From assembly GCA_026874595.1 (NCBI GenBank), contig CM049316.1:46205695-46269694 (forward strand): a DNA stretch of 64,000 bases. Reading direction: 5' to 3'. The position numbers and the translations under genes were made by a program. The stretch comes from Sipunculus nudus (Eukaryota; Annelida; Sipuncula; Golfingiida; Sipunculidae). Positions 36,847 through 48,741 of this stretch are shown piece after piece. Below the pieces are notes generated by a model, which was not told where the DNA came from, did no database searches, and saw nothing but the letters and a program-made list of their open reading frames with translations. Within the stretch, counting starts at the first letter, position 1. Each line of letters starts with the position of its first letter.

Positions 36847-37564
36847 TGGACGTCACCCGGACATCGGAGGATGGCGCCACGAAGTGGTGTGGCCGCCCCC
36901 GTTTCCACGCTTATGGATCCACCCCGCTATCAGTGACTACTGACGCGCTTTGAGAAACATAAAAACTATTCTGGAACCATTCAGTACTGGTTTTGCAGTT
37001 CTGACGGCGCTATCGTTTCTCTCAAGCAAAACCACAAACTTCTGCGGTTTCCACCCATTGTTGAAAGCCTATAAAACGAACTCGCCTGCAGTACGAGGCG
37101 GGACTATCGACTTTGCTACGCCACGTTGTTGTTTTCCCCAGGGACTTGGTCTTGGTCCCCAAGCCCACGGAATGCCATGAACCACGCCATGAACTTTATT
37201 ATTTAGGAAGAGGAGAGACTTTAAGTTTTTTTGGTGCCACATGGATTAATACAGGACTTCAGTTTTGTGTGTGCCCGAATTATGTGTTGATGATGGACTT
37301 CAGTTTCTCGTATACCGGATTCAGTTAAGTATTTCGTTACAGTTCGTTATTTAGAGACTCAGTTTTTCTTCAGAGACTTGGTTATAAATTACGTTATGTA
37401 TTGACTATTATATTATTTGTGTACGATTGTAAATATTGTAATATAGTAATATAGTACTGTTTTTGCACCCATATTTTGGTTACGTATTCATTTGAAGAGA
37501 ACGTGTCTGAGCATATGTGTTACGGTTCGGCCTGAGTTGTTTGGTGTGAAAAGGGACCGTAACA
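36847..37564 (+). repeat. 3' LTR
   Basis: The 718-bp LTR starts TGGACGTCACCC and ends GTAACA, followed by the target duplicate AAAT. A TATA box is at 37070-37076. The few differences from the 5' LTR imply a recent insertion. The palindrome found in the 5' LTR is changed here to ATGGCGCCAC. Confidence 0.92.
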
Positions 37565-40196
37565 AAATGTATACAGTTGAAATATAGCTCATTAACAACA
37601 TAAAACAGGGCAAACAAAGCCTGATCTTAAATTCTGCTGAGGCAGGAAAATAATGAACAAATGTTTGTATTAAATCCTTATTTTTTTATCACATCAATTA
37701 TTTTCTAATTTAAGTTTATATTTCTATACATTTCCAATTTAACATATATATTTGAATATAAAAGTTGATTCATAATTCTCAATTGCATCATCATAAATCT
37801 CAATCTTGTCAGATAACACCACATCATGCATACAAATGTTTATTTATTTTTTACCACAAAAATATATCTTTTAAATCTGCAAAACAATAAATATCTAAAA
37901 ATAAAACTTGAGTTAGATTTCACAATTTTTAATTGTGTCTTTATTTATCCATAATGTGCTTCATATTTTATAATAATTTAAGCATACTGATGGGTTCATT
38001 TATATTTGTTAAAATCATTTGAAAGAAAATTTATTTCTTTAAAAATGCTACATTACAAAACACTGCATCTTCTGGATTACACCTTGAATTATTTTTTCAA
38101 GGAAAGTTTTTGCATATCGTAGTGGAAACAGCATTACAATTAAGGAGATACAGTGAAAACAATAACAATTACTGCATAACACTTGGTGGGTTTGGTTTGC
38201 GGGAGGGGGGGGGGGGGGGTGTGATGATGTGAGAATAACTGTACACCTGTCACAGCAGGGGATCTCCCCCAGTGACTGTAACAAATCAGGAACCCTGGCA
38301 TAGCTGACTTCCAGTGACCTGGAGTGGGACCCTGCATCTGTAATCAAAGCAAGTGACTACAGAAAAAAAAATCAATAACTAGCTTAATTTCCAAGCTTTC
38401 TTTTTCAAATTTCAGATTTAGACAAACTAAATATTTATGTTTACATGCTGGGAAAATTAAATCAATGGTGCTTACAGGAAAAAAATGTGCCATGGTCAAA
38501 GTTGGGCAAAATTTAAGGTACTGATTTTTTTTTATGCTAATAACTTAAAAAATTTACAAAATTCAGATCTAATTTTGGGTAAACAATTGAATCTTAATTA
38601 AACATAGTTATATACTTGAGAAAATAGACTCTAGTTTCAAAATTTTTGATGTTAAGTGAGATATTATTTTTTCTGATTTTTTACAAAGTCCATTATGTTT
38701 GGGCCCATAACTTACAGAATTTATACTTTACAGACTTAATTATTGGCATGTACATAGGAACTATATGGAGGAATATTTATGGTAAATATGAGGAAAAACA
38801 GATGAGTGGTTTTGATATTAGGCAGTCCTGAAGTGTGAAAATAGGATTTTAATAAAAAATTGAGGTTTTTCCTTAATTTCTCAAAGGAACGAAGTCGCAA
38901 AGACCCAGTTTTCGGCTTGGTAGGAGATCTTGGGGACATCTAACATTATGCTGAATTTGGATCCCTAGGTCTTACGGTTTCAAAACGTGCCACATCTATG
39001 GACGGACGGACGGACGGACAGACAGACGGACGGACGACAGACAATGGACCACGACTATAGCTCAGATGACTTATAGTCAGCTGAGCTAATAAGAGACCAA
39101 ACTTGGGGCAAATTCTCCAAATGATGTTACAGTAATGAATGTCCAAAACAATTCAAAAGGCATGTTCAGCGCTCATATCAGATTTATAGATATGCAAATG
39201 TAAAAGTGTAGGTCCAATATTTTTTATTATCACTCTGCTTTTCAATGGGGTCAGCATGGTTGGTAAACTGCAAAACCTGAAAGAAAAGAAATGCAGAAAG
39301 CATGTCTGAGAGTCTTGTAATAAAATAAAGCCATCCTAAATCAAGTACACATCCACATATTATGAGAACAAACACTTGCTTTTATATGTGGTGATTTATA
39401 TAACAAGGCCTACAGGCCTAATGCGAACCTGTGCAAAGTTTAGGAGTATGAATGGAGGTTTATTTTTAAAATTTAATATTGATCCTCCTAAGTCCTGCAT
39501 ATCTACCTTAGTCATTATGATTTCAGCAAAATGGACGTTTCTGAACTGCAAGTTTCGGACTAGGACATTTTAAAACCAGAATATGGGTAGTCAACAAGCC
39601 ACTATGTGTATCCGCAGAAATCAGAGTGGGACGGGTGAAGTGAGGCATGGATTAAGTGGCAAGGGGAATAGAGCGTAGCGTGTTGCATATTAGCATGGAT
39701 GTCTGCAGCTTAAACGTGGTGCCACCTGTCATTTAATCAAGAAAATTGTCCAGGATGTATAAACCTGCAAAATTTCAGGTGGATAAGTCAAACCACTGCT
39801 GAGATATGAGTGATTTTATCCCAAGGCAGATCAACAGATTGATGCTGTGCATAAGAGGTTGCAGGTGGCGCCACCAGTTTTGTCTATGATGAAGAGCTAT
39901 ATGAGATCTATACACAAGCAAAATTTTGGCCCAATCGGTCAAACGGTTCCCGAGATATGAGCCTGGATGTCTGCCGAGTAAATGTGAATGTAGGTGGCGC
40001 CACCTGTCATAAAATCGAGAAAGCTGTCTATGATGTATAAACCTGCAAAATTTCGGGTGGATAAGTCAAACCACTGCTGAGATATGAGTGATTTTATCCC
40101 AAGGCAGATCAACAGATTGATGCTGTGCATAGGCGGTTGCAGGTGGCGCCACCAGTTTTGTCTATGATGAAGAGCTATGTGAGATCTATACCCAAA

Positions 40197-41886
40197 CTAG
40201 ATGTGTAGGAACGACATGAATGCCCCTGCCTGGGGCAAATTAGAAACATTTGTAAAATTTTGAAAAATTTTTAAGTTCAGGAGGTGTCGTATGGTCAAAA
40301 GTAGGTCAACAAGGGCAAAATGCAAACTCGATCTGTAACGGGTCATTATCAAGCAACACACCAAAAATCATGCCAGTATATGCAGGCATTGTGAAAAAAA
40401 GTCCATACATGTGCATTTTCCATAAAAATTTTTGTCTTTCATGAAATTTTTTATGTTTAGGAGCCGTAAAACAATCAAAAGTAGGTCAACCAGGACGAAA
40501 CGCGAACTCGATCTGTAACTGTCATTATCTGCCCACACATAAAAAATCAGGGTGGTATCTGCAGGCATTGAGGAAAAAAAGTCAGTACATATGCATTTGT
40601 TATGAAAATTTCTATTTTTCATGAAACTTTCTATGTTCAGGAGCGGTCAAATGGTCAAAATTAGGTCAACTGGGACAAAACAAGAACTCGATCTGTAACT
40701 GGTCATTATCTGCCCACACACCAAAAATCAGGCCACTATCTGTAGGTATTGCGAAGAAAAGTCTGTACAAGTGTATTTGTCATGAAAATTTATATTTAAC
40801 ATGAAATTTTCAATGTTCAGGAGCCGTAAATCAATCAAAAGTAGGTCAACTGGGATGAAACGCGAACTCAATTTGTAACTGGTCAATATCTGCCCACACA
40901 ACAAAAATCAGGCCAATATCTGCAGGCATTGCGAAAAAAAGTCTGTACATGTGTATTTGTCATGAAATTTCATATTTTTCATGAAATTTTCTATGTTCAG
41001 GAGCCGTAAGACGGTCAAAAGTAGGTCAACCAGGATAAAACGCGAACTCGATCTGTAACTGGTCTATATCTGCCCACACACCAAAAATCAGGCCAATATC
41101 TGCAGGCATTGCGAAAAAAAATCCGTACATGTGTATCTGTCATGAATATTTCTATTTTTCATGAAATTTTCTAAGTTAAGGAGGCGTAAAACGTTCAAAA
41201 GTAGGTCAACCGGGAAGAAACTAGCCATGACAACATGACACTCAGGCCTTCGGAAATAAACTGATAGGGCCTGGAGTCATGATGGCAGTCACAACAGAAC
41301 GCCCATTCTAAGCGTCGGATCAAAATATTTCCTGTCTGGTATTATTTGGCATCACAGGCTTATATAGTCGTATTATATGTGCTTAATATCGAAGAAAAAA
41401 TGTTGTTACACAAAAATAATTACATTTATTACCTCCATTCATCACTTTAGCATCGATTCACGTGAAGCGGTACTTCTCATTCAAAACTAAATGTGTCATG
41501 GCGCGGTCGTGTATGTAAACTTGGAAGTCGGAAGCCGGAAGCTGGAAACCAACGAAAGCAGTTTAAAGCATATACAAAATGCTAACGCTTCAGTACCGTT
41601 TTCTTTTTCACCGATATCCATTGTTTAATCTGAACGTTATGGAAGATTTTGTGCTCGGAAGCCATCTCCGAAGTCGGTCAGAAGTGCTTGGATGTTATCC
41701 AATGTGTATAACTCGGAAGTCACAGAGACGCACTGGTTAACTCGTGCCCAATGCAGTTTCATTATAATTATAGTTGCATGCATATATTAAAATTGCTTAT
41801 GCATGATTCTGCTTTTAATGAGTGTATAATACAATACATGATACATAATCGGAAAACTATGAGTTTTTATTTTTTTTATTTGTAAA

Positions 41887-41926
<40 letters not shown>

Positions 41927-42745
41927 ATTTTCACGTAATATATTTCACCCCATCTCATCTCAAGATTATGATTGATTTTCTGTTCCGCAACTATTCTCCT
42001 ACATGTTTTTGAACAATGTATTCAAACTTTAGGTTGTTGGGCTTTAATATTTATATTTCTATAAAATTACGGTATAAACTGGAAAGTCCAAATATTCAAA
42101 AGTTCGTAACATGTTAATGTCAATGATGAAATGCGCGTCTATACATTTATAACTGGCAAATGTCACTCCTAGTATTTAAATGTAGTACTCGTTGTAAAAT
42201 AATTGATATGATGAAGTCTTATGACAATCTTTGCATTTTTTCCGACCTTTGTGCTCTGTGAGCGCATAGGCTTGGACAGCAGAACACAGTGCGCAAGTCT
42301 GAGTATCAGCCGAGGAGCCGTGAGATTTTTCACGGTCGATCCCACCCCGAGCTCAGCTCTGTGGGGAGACCGTGCATGACTCACACGGTAATGCGATGGG
42401 GGGGGGGGGGGATTCGTCGGTGTTATTATCGAGAAAAATGTGATAACGGAAATACTTCCTCTCTCATTATACTAGTATATATTTGGATGCTCTCTCAGTG
42501 GAGTAAATCACCAATTTATGAATTGGAAAATAATAAATAATTTCACTCCTGATGTTTCAACATCACATTTCAACTTCAAATATATGGATATTTATTAATA
42601 TATTAAAGTCTGTTTGCAACTGATTTCACTCTCAAACGTCTATAATATGTGCATGATAAGGGCATCTAACCAGAATGTGCTACCTTCAACTTCATATTAC
42701 TGTACGATTACAAGGATCTCGATAAGAAATTACAATTTTGTTAAC

Positions 42746-42806
<61 letters not shown>

Positions 42807-44412
42807 CAATGTGTGCAACCGGATCATGAAATGTAAAATATAATTTGGCATAAAAAGTATTATATAATAGATAAGAGTCTAAGAGATTCATAATCCCGAT
42901 GAAATTTTTTGGTCAGTGGAAGAGGAAAAGGTTTTTCAATTTATACATTAAAATTAAAATATTTTGTTCGAAACAACTTGTAAAAACATTAACTGGACGT
43001 TTTTTGGTTCTGTCAAATTTTCTGTTTAAGTCTCTATGATATAATCAGGGTGATTTTTATAGGGGCACATGTATAAAATATTATCAAAACCTTTTTCTTC
43101 ATGTTTCCGCGAACATAAAATGCGGTAACAGCGTAAAATATTGATGAATGAAAATAATCTTGTTATAAAAAATGAAATAAAATATCAATATAATATATTA
43201 TAAAAAAAAAACAGCATCATGAATGTTACAAAACAGACTGAGTTTATGAAAAATATATGATACTGAAGAAACTGAAAATGCTTGACACGTTTGCTGACGA
43301 TATGATGACAAGTGCATTTGCTTTTACTGGCTTCCGAGTTTTACACATTTGGACCATAACCGAGCATTTCCGAGCAAAAAATAGTCTATAACTTCGGATG
43401 GATAACTATTCTATCAATAAAAATAAAAAGGTACTTTCCATTGATGTAGTAGAATTTTAATTGTTCTTCGATCATTGCTTTAAAAAAAGTCCTTGCTTCC
43501 GACTTCGGACTTCCGAGTTTTACACATAGCCGTTTGGAAATCCCCTACCGGAAGTTATGGTTCTCCCGCTGACAGACGTGGAGACAAGTTTTTCGAGTAA
43601 AACCAGCCTCGGAATTAAAAACTGCTGCACGAATACACGTAAGTCAACCGTGAATGTAATAATTATTATTTTCCCCAACAGAATAACGTCACTTTTTGTC
43701 TTAACTCAGGAAAATGACAGTTCGAGAAGTAGATAAAAATGAAAAAGCAGTGTCAGAAATGGCGTGCACATCTGCACATACTAGAATTGATGCGAACCCA
43801 ATAGCTTGTACTGTCACCCCATCGTCTTCAGTTCATCTAAAATCGACGTTTGGGGTGACAAGCTGTCGCTAGGAAGAAACGCGAACTCGATCTGTAACTG
43901 GTCATTATCTGCCCACACACACAAAATCAGGCCAATATCTGCAGGCATTGCGAAAAAAAGTCCGTACATGTGTACATTTGTCATGAAAATTTCTATTTTT
44001 CATGAAATTTTCTAAGTTTAGGAGCGTAAAACAGTCAAAAGTTGGACAACTGGGACAAAATGCGAACTCAATCTGTAACTTGTCATTATCTGCCTACACA
44101 CCAAAAATCAGGCCAAAATCTGCAGGCATTGCAAAAAAAAAATCCGTACATGTGTATTTGTCATGAAATTTCAATTTTTCATGAAATTTTTTAAGTTTAG
44201 GAGCCGTAAAACGGTAAAAAGTAGTTCAACCGGGACGAAACAAAAACTCGATCTGTAACTGGTCTATATCTGCCCACACACCAAAAATTAGGCCAGTATC
44301 TCCAGGCATTGCAAAAAAAGTCCGTACAACTGTTTGATTTCGGAATGACGGAAGGACGGAAAGACGGACATGGGTAAAACTGTATGCCCCGGCCACTTTG
44401 TGGCGGGGGCAT
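40197..44412 (-). mobile_element. C-family Helentron-like element (C2), carrying a 2.65-kb insert
   Basis: The left end CTAGATGTGTAGGAACGACATG and right end GGGGGCAT match C1. It interrupts a D unit: '..gatctataccca' continues at 44413 with 'aaaattttggccca', as in intact units near 44690. The C units (about 180 bp) are at 40240-41221 and 43873-44330. They are broken in mid-unit by the insert at 41222-43872. Confidence 0.75.
41222..43872. mobile_element. 2.65-kb unclassified insert with 8-9 bp target duplication
   Basis: GGAAGAAAC (at 41213-41221 and 43872-43880) flanks the insert on both sides and is present once, as GGACGAAAC, in intact C units. The ends read TAGCCATGAC and GTCGCTA. Each end carries a subterminal inverted repeat: CATGACACTCAGGCC with GGCCTGGAGTCATG (41234-41281), and a perfect TGTCACCCC with GGGGTGACA (43812-43860). 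Inverted similar modules ('aactcggaag' type) lie at 41514-41545, 41699-41723, 43326-43352 and 43494-43526. TA microsatellites are at 41890-41922 and 42748-42804, and poly-G at 42398-42411. There is no transposase. A short frame at 43713-43871 starts MTVREVDKNEK but is not recognised. Confidence 0.6.
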
Positions 44413-46815
44413 AAAAAAATTTTGGCCCAATAGCTTAAACGGTTCCCGAGATATGAGCTTGGATTTCTGCAGAGTAAACATGAATGTAGGTGGCACAACC
44501 TGTCATAAAATCAAGAAAGCTGTCCAGGATGTATAACCTGCAAAATATCAGGTGGATTAGTCAAACCACTGCTGAGATATGAGTAATTTTATCCAAAGGC
44601 AGATGAACAGATGGACGCTGTGCATAAATGGTTGCAGGTGGCGCCACCAGTTTTGCCTATGATGAAGAGCTATGTGAGATCTATACACATGCAAAATTTT
44701 GGCCTAATCAGTCAAACGGTTCCCAAGATATGAGCTTGGATGTCTGCAGAGTAAATGTGAATGTAGGTGGCGCCACCTGTCATAAAATCGAGAAAGCTGT
44801 CCATGATGTATAAACCTGCAAAATTTCATGTGGATAAGTCAAACCACTGCTGAGATATGAGTGATTTTATCCAAAGGCAGATGAACAGATGGACGCTGTG
44901 CATTAATGGTTGCAGTTGGCGCCATCAGTTTTGCCTATGATGAAGAGCTATGTAAGATCTATACACATGCAAAATTTTGGCCCAATCGGTCAAACGGTTC
45001 CCAAGATATGAGCTTGGATGTTTGCAGAGTAAATGCGAATGTAGGTGGCACCACCTGATATAAATCGAGAAAGTTGTCCAGGATGTATAAACCTGCAAAA
45101 TTTCAGGTGGATAAGTCAAACCACTGCAGAGATATGAGTAATATTATCCAAAGGCAGATGAACAGATGGACGCTGTGCAAAAATGGTTGCAGGTGGCGCC
45201 ACCATTTTTAGTGCATGTTATGAAGCTATCAAAGGGCTACATTTGTGCAAAATTTTTAGCCTGATAGGTCAAATGGTTCCCGAGATATGTGGGTTTTTGT
45301 GAGGAAACAGACGCACAAATGGACGCTGGGCAGCAAGGAAAGGTCAGAGGTCAACCAAAAATGAGGGTGCAGCAGTTCACATGTGACCTGATGAAAAACC
45401 GATTTGCTTAAAATGCAAACCAAGTTTTTTCAAACAGTTGAAAGATACAGTTCCAATAATCTGGGAATTCTGCTTCTAAACAATGTGTCCTAGACACATT
45501 GTCTAGACACCCCCAAGAGCCAGGTCAGTTGCCATGGTGATGTCTGGACCCCACCTGTTTGTACTGAGTGACCTCTTACTTGGCTGCTGAAACTCAGTAT
45601 GAAGTCAAATCTGTTTTCAAATACAGAAAGCCTTTTTCAATTAGCTACAATGCTTTTTTAAAACTGTATTTACCCAATCTATTCTTATAAAACTGGCAGA
45701 ACCCTACCATAGAATAAATCTTGTAAAGTTTAAACCAATCAGCTGAACAGTTTAATCATAAATCAGTGTATAAGCTAGAAGAGTTTAAAATTACGTTTTT
45801 GCTTGTAAAAAACACATCAATGTAGGTGGCGCCACCAATACCTCAAAATCAGATATGACATATGTGACAAACATTGGTATAAAATTTGGTCATTATAGCT
45901 CCAGCCGTTTTTGAGATTTTAATTTTAGTGTGCTTTTTTGGACAGATGACTAAGTTCAACCTCCTGTAACTTGGCCTAAAATCACCGAACTGGAACCATT
46001 CAAACAAACTTGAGAGAGATTGTTCCAGGGATCATTTTTGTGAAATATTGGACAATTTGGCTGGACAGTTTCAGAGAGGAAAATTTTTAAAGGTTTTTAA
46101 GCTTTTTCTCTATAAAATCTAAATTAATGCATATACCCAATAATAAGCTCCAGGGCATCAAGTTTCACATGTGACGAATTTTAACATGTAATTTGGAGCT
46201 GCTAGCTCCAACAGTTTCTGCTTACAGCCATGGATGGCGGAAAGCCAGCCCTGGACAGCGGACGGCTGACGGCGGACGGACGATGCTGCGCCATCGCATA
46301 AGCTTACAGGTTCGCTAAAAATATTCAGATACCTAGGAAACTAAGTTTATTGCTCTGATTCCATAAAATAAACTGCAAAATGTTCCCATCATCTCATAAA
46401 TCAGTAGCTAAACCTTAATACTATACTCTCATAGTGTTAATTCCTGGCTGAAGTATTCCAACAACAGTGTTTTGTTATGGAGTAACGAGGTACTTATCAC
46501 TAAGCCTTATCACTTAAAAGCTTGATATAAAAGGAAGTCATATGTCACCAGTGTCACTCACAATTACAGCCACACGGTGAGATGTACCAGCTGGAGTGCA
46601 AGCTTATATATACAAGAAAAATAGAGATGGTCTACAAAATAAGTTGACCTGACCTATGACCTTGGCCTTTTACCCACATATCAACTGGATTCTTTCTAAA
46701 TGATGGGTAACTACTAACCAATTACATCTGGCCAGGTGTAATTACTTGGCAACCAATTAGTGAATAACTTAGACCTGCAACCTTTAACCTCCTGACCAGC
46801 TGACCTCAAAATCAA

Positions 46816-48265
46816 CTAGAATATGGGTAGTCGACAAGCGACTACGTGTATCCGCCTAAATCAGAGTGGAACGGGTGAAGTGAGGCATGAATTGAGTGGC
46901 AAGGGGAAATAGAGTGTTGCATATTAGCATGGATGTCTGCAGCCAAATTGTGTATGTAGGTTGCCCCCCCTACCACAAAATCCAGAAAACCGTCCAAGTT
47001 GTATACATATGCAAAATTTAAGGCAGATAAGTCAAACCACTACATGTATATGAGTGATTTTAGCCCGTGGCAGACAAACAAATGGACGCTGAGCAAAAAT
47101 GGTTGCAGGTGACGCCACCAGTTTTGCGTATGATAAAGAGCTATGTGAGAACTATACACATGCAAAACTTTGGCCCAATCGGTCAAACGGTTCCATAGAT
47201 ATGAGCTTGGATGTCTGCTGCATAAACTAGAATGCAGGTGGCGCCACCTGTCATAAAATCAAGAGAGCTGTCGGGGATGTATAAACCTGCAAAATTTTAG
47301 GCAGATATGTCAAACCACTGCCGAGATATGAGTGATTTTATCCCATGGCAGACAAACAGACAGGAGCTGTGCAAAAATGGCTGCAGGTGGCGCCACGAGT
47401 TTTGCGTATGATGAACAGCTATGTGAGATCTATACACATGCAAAATTTTGGCCCAATCGGTCAAACGGTTCCCGAGATATGAGCTTGGATGTCTGCAGCG
47501 TAAACATGAATGTAGGTGGCGCCACCTGTCATAAGTTCAGAAAAACTATCCAGGATGTATACGCATGCCGAATTTCAGGTGAATTAGTCAAGTCACTGCT
47601 GAGATATGAGTGATTTTAACCTAAGGCAGACGAACAGATGGACACTGTGCAAACATGGTTGCAGGTGGCGCCACCATTTTTTGTGTATAATATAAAGCTC
47701 TCCAAGGGCTACATTTGTACAAAAGAATTTTCCTGATCGTTCAAACGGTTCCCGAGATATGAGCTTGGATGTCTGCAGCGTAAACGTGAATGTAGGTGGC
47801 GCCACCTGTCATAAAATCAGAAAAGCTATCCAGGATGGTTACTCATGCAGAATTTCAGGTGAATTAGTCAAGTCACTGCAGAGATATGAGTGATTTTAAC
47901 CCAAGGCAGACGAACAGATGGACACTGTGCAAACATGGTTGCAGGTGGCGCCACCATTTTTATGTATGTTATAAAGCTCTCCAAGGGCTACATTTGTGCA
48001 AAAAAAAAAACGGTTCCTGAGATATGTGGGTTTATGTGTGGAAAAGACGCACAAACAGACACAGAGCGCAGAGGAAAGGTCAGAGGTCAAAACGAAATCG
48101 GGGCGCAGCAGTTCACATGTGACCCGAACATAATCCCGGGTTTCGTAAAATTCCGCCCAGCGGTTACGGAGGAGTTCTCTGGACACCTACGTGGCCGCGG
48201 CGGCAGCGGCGGCTGCGTGCAGCTGAAAACATAGTATCCGCAAAACTCTGTTTTGGCGGATACAA
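46816..48265 (-). mobile_element. D-family Helentron-like element (D3), complete 1450 bp
   Basis: The left end CTAGAATATGGGTAGTCGAC has the hairpin GTAGTCG-acaag-CGACTAC, then TGTATCCGCC. The right end is TTTTGGCGGATACAA, whose complement TGTATCCGCC repeats the left subterminal sequence. The empty site is seen twice, at 63909-63925 and 10792-10805 ('atcaattagttat' type), where the flanks are continuous, so no target duplication was made. The interior has about four units of 286 bp with palindromes at 47237, 47396 (11 of 12), 47515, 47664, 47795 and 47944, then a GGC-rich tract at 48190-48220. Confidence 0.85.
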
Positions 48266-48741
48266 TTAGTTATTTCTTTATGCAAAAAGACCCATAAATA
48301 TGAAGTTTGAATCACATTGAGTGATGCATAGATGTGGCATATGTGAAAGACTGAAGGTTTGGGTTGAACAGTTTCACTTGAAATATGTTCACAAGCATTT
48401 AGAACAATACTGTGACCTTGACCTTTGACCTTGTGACCTCAAAATAATTATGGTTCTTCCCCTGTTGGTAGGTGAGCTGTATGTGAAAGATGGAAGGTTT
48501 GGGATGAAAATTTTGGCTAAAAGAATTGTTTCTGGGGGGTGCAAACACACCCCATAACTTCGAGAATATAGGTCGCAGTGACCTAATTTCAGGTTTGCAA
48601 GGAGATCTTTTTAGAACCTCTACGACTGCATAGGGTTCATGGCCCTAGCCCCTACGGTTACGATTTGTGCCCTGCTAACGGACAGACCGAAGGACGACTG
48701 ACAAAGACCCTTCGCGAAATTGACTGAAAGTCAGCTGAGCT

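Larger units (their letters stand above)
30858..37564 (+). mobile_element. Ty3/gypsy-type LTR retrotransposon, Gmr1-like, 6.7 kb
   Basis: Two LTRs (30858-31583 and 36847-37564) bound gag and pol frames. The 4-bp target duplication AAAT is at 30854-30857 and 37565-37568. The empty site is visible in the paralogous Helentron copy at 51082-51100, which reads 'atgatatgtatacagttg' against 'atgaaat'...'gtatacagttg' here. Domain order is Gag, zinc knuckle, protease, integrase, reverse transcriptase, RNase H. Integrase ahead of reverse transcriptase is unusual for Ty3/gypsy and typical of the Gmr1 group. In-frame stops at 31805-31807 and 34125-34127 make this copy defective. It lies antisense to PRPF4B. 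Confidence 0.93.
30501..39087 (-). mobile_element. A-type Helentron copy with endonuclease relic, split by the LTR retrotransposon
   Basis: The left end is CAAGGGACCTATGGGTCAC with GCTCAGCTG; the right end is a GGAC microsatellite (39001-39040) and hairpin at 39058-39088. Between them are an endonuclease relic (30555-30788), the LTR element (30858-37564) and A-type body (38440-39087). The E sequence flanking it, '..cacatcctccaa' and 'taagag..', is continuous at 7338-7352 in E1, which is the empty site. A poly-G run lies at 38205-38219. Region 37569-38440 is AT-rich with no gene. Confidence 0.7.
39576..45400 (-). mobile_element. D-family Helentron-like element (D2), interrupted by C2
   Basis: The left end CCAGAATATGGGTAGTC is the D terminus with CTAG changed to CCAG. 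It is followed by tandem units of about 286 bp, each with two GGTGGCGCCACC-type palindromes (for example 39864-39875 and 39993-40004). The units stop at 40196 and resume at 44413 after C2. The right end is not intact; D similarity fades near 45400 where F body takes over. Confidence 0.65.
39404..46316 (-). mobile_element. F-family Helentron-like element (F2), containing nested D2
   Basis: The left end CAAGGCCTACAGGCCTAATG holds the hairpin GGCCT-ac-AGGCC followed by GCGAACCTG. The right end is CAGGTTCGCT at 46307-46316. GCGAACCTG and CAGGTTCGC are inverted repeats, subterminal on the left and terminal on the right. The flanking E sequence, 'gtgatttatataa' and 'atattcagata', is continuous at 10270-10300 and at 63391-63425, so the insertion made no target duplication. 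F body is at 39404-39575 and about 45400-46316, the latter matching F1. No coding sequence is seen. Confidence 0.72.
29806..48741 (-). mobile_element. E-family Helentron-like element (E2), expanded by nested insertions
   Basis: The left end is CAAGTGACCCATGGGTCATG (14-bp perfect palindrome TGACCCATGGGTCA) followed by ACGCTCAGCTG. The right end, 'AGTCAGCTGAGCT' at 48729-48741, is preceded by a GGAC-type tract. E sequence is found at 29806-30500, 39088-39403, 46317-46815 and 48266-48741; these blocks join in the order of the less interrupted copies E1 and E3. The inserts are an A-type Helentron copy (30501-39087, itself carrying the LTR retrotransposon), F2 (39404-46316, carrying D2, C2 and the 2.65-kb insert) and D3 (46816-48265). 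The left terminus is nearly identical to that of the coding Helentron at 61523. Confidence 0.7.

Noticed and set aside
47896-48234. Frames of about 100 codons at 47890-48234 and 49975-50316 read as genes
   Set aside because: Both are the same GC-richer terminal part of D-family elements in opposite orientations; the frames contain the tandem units and palindromes and have no known domain.
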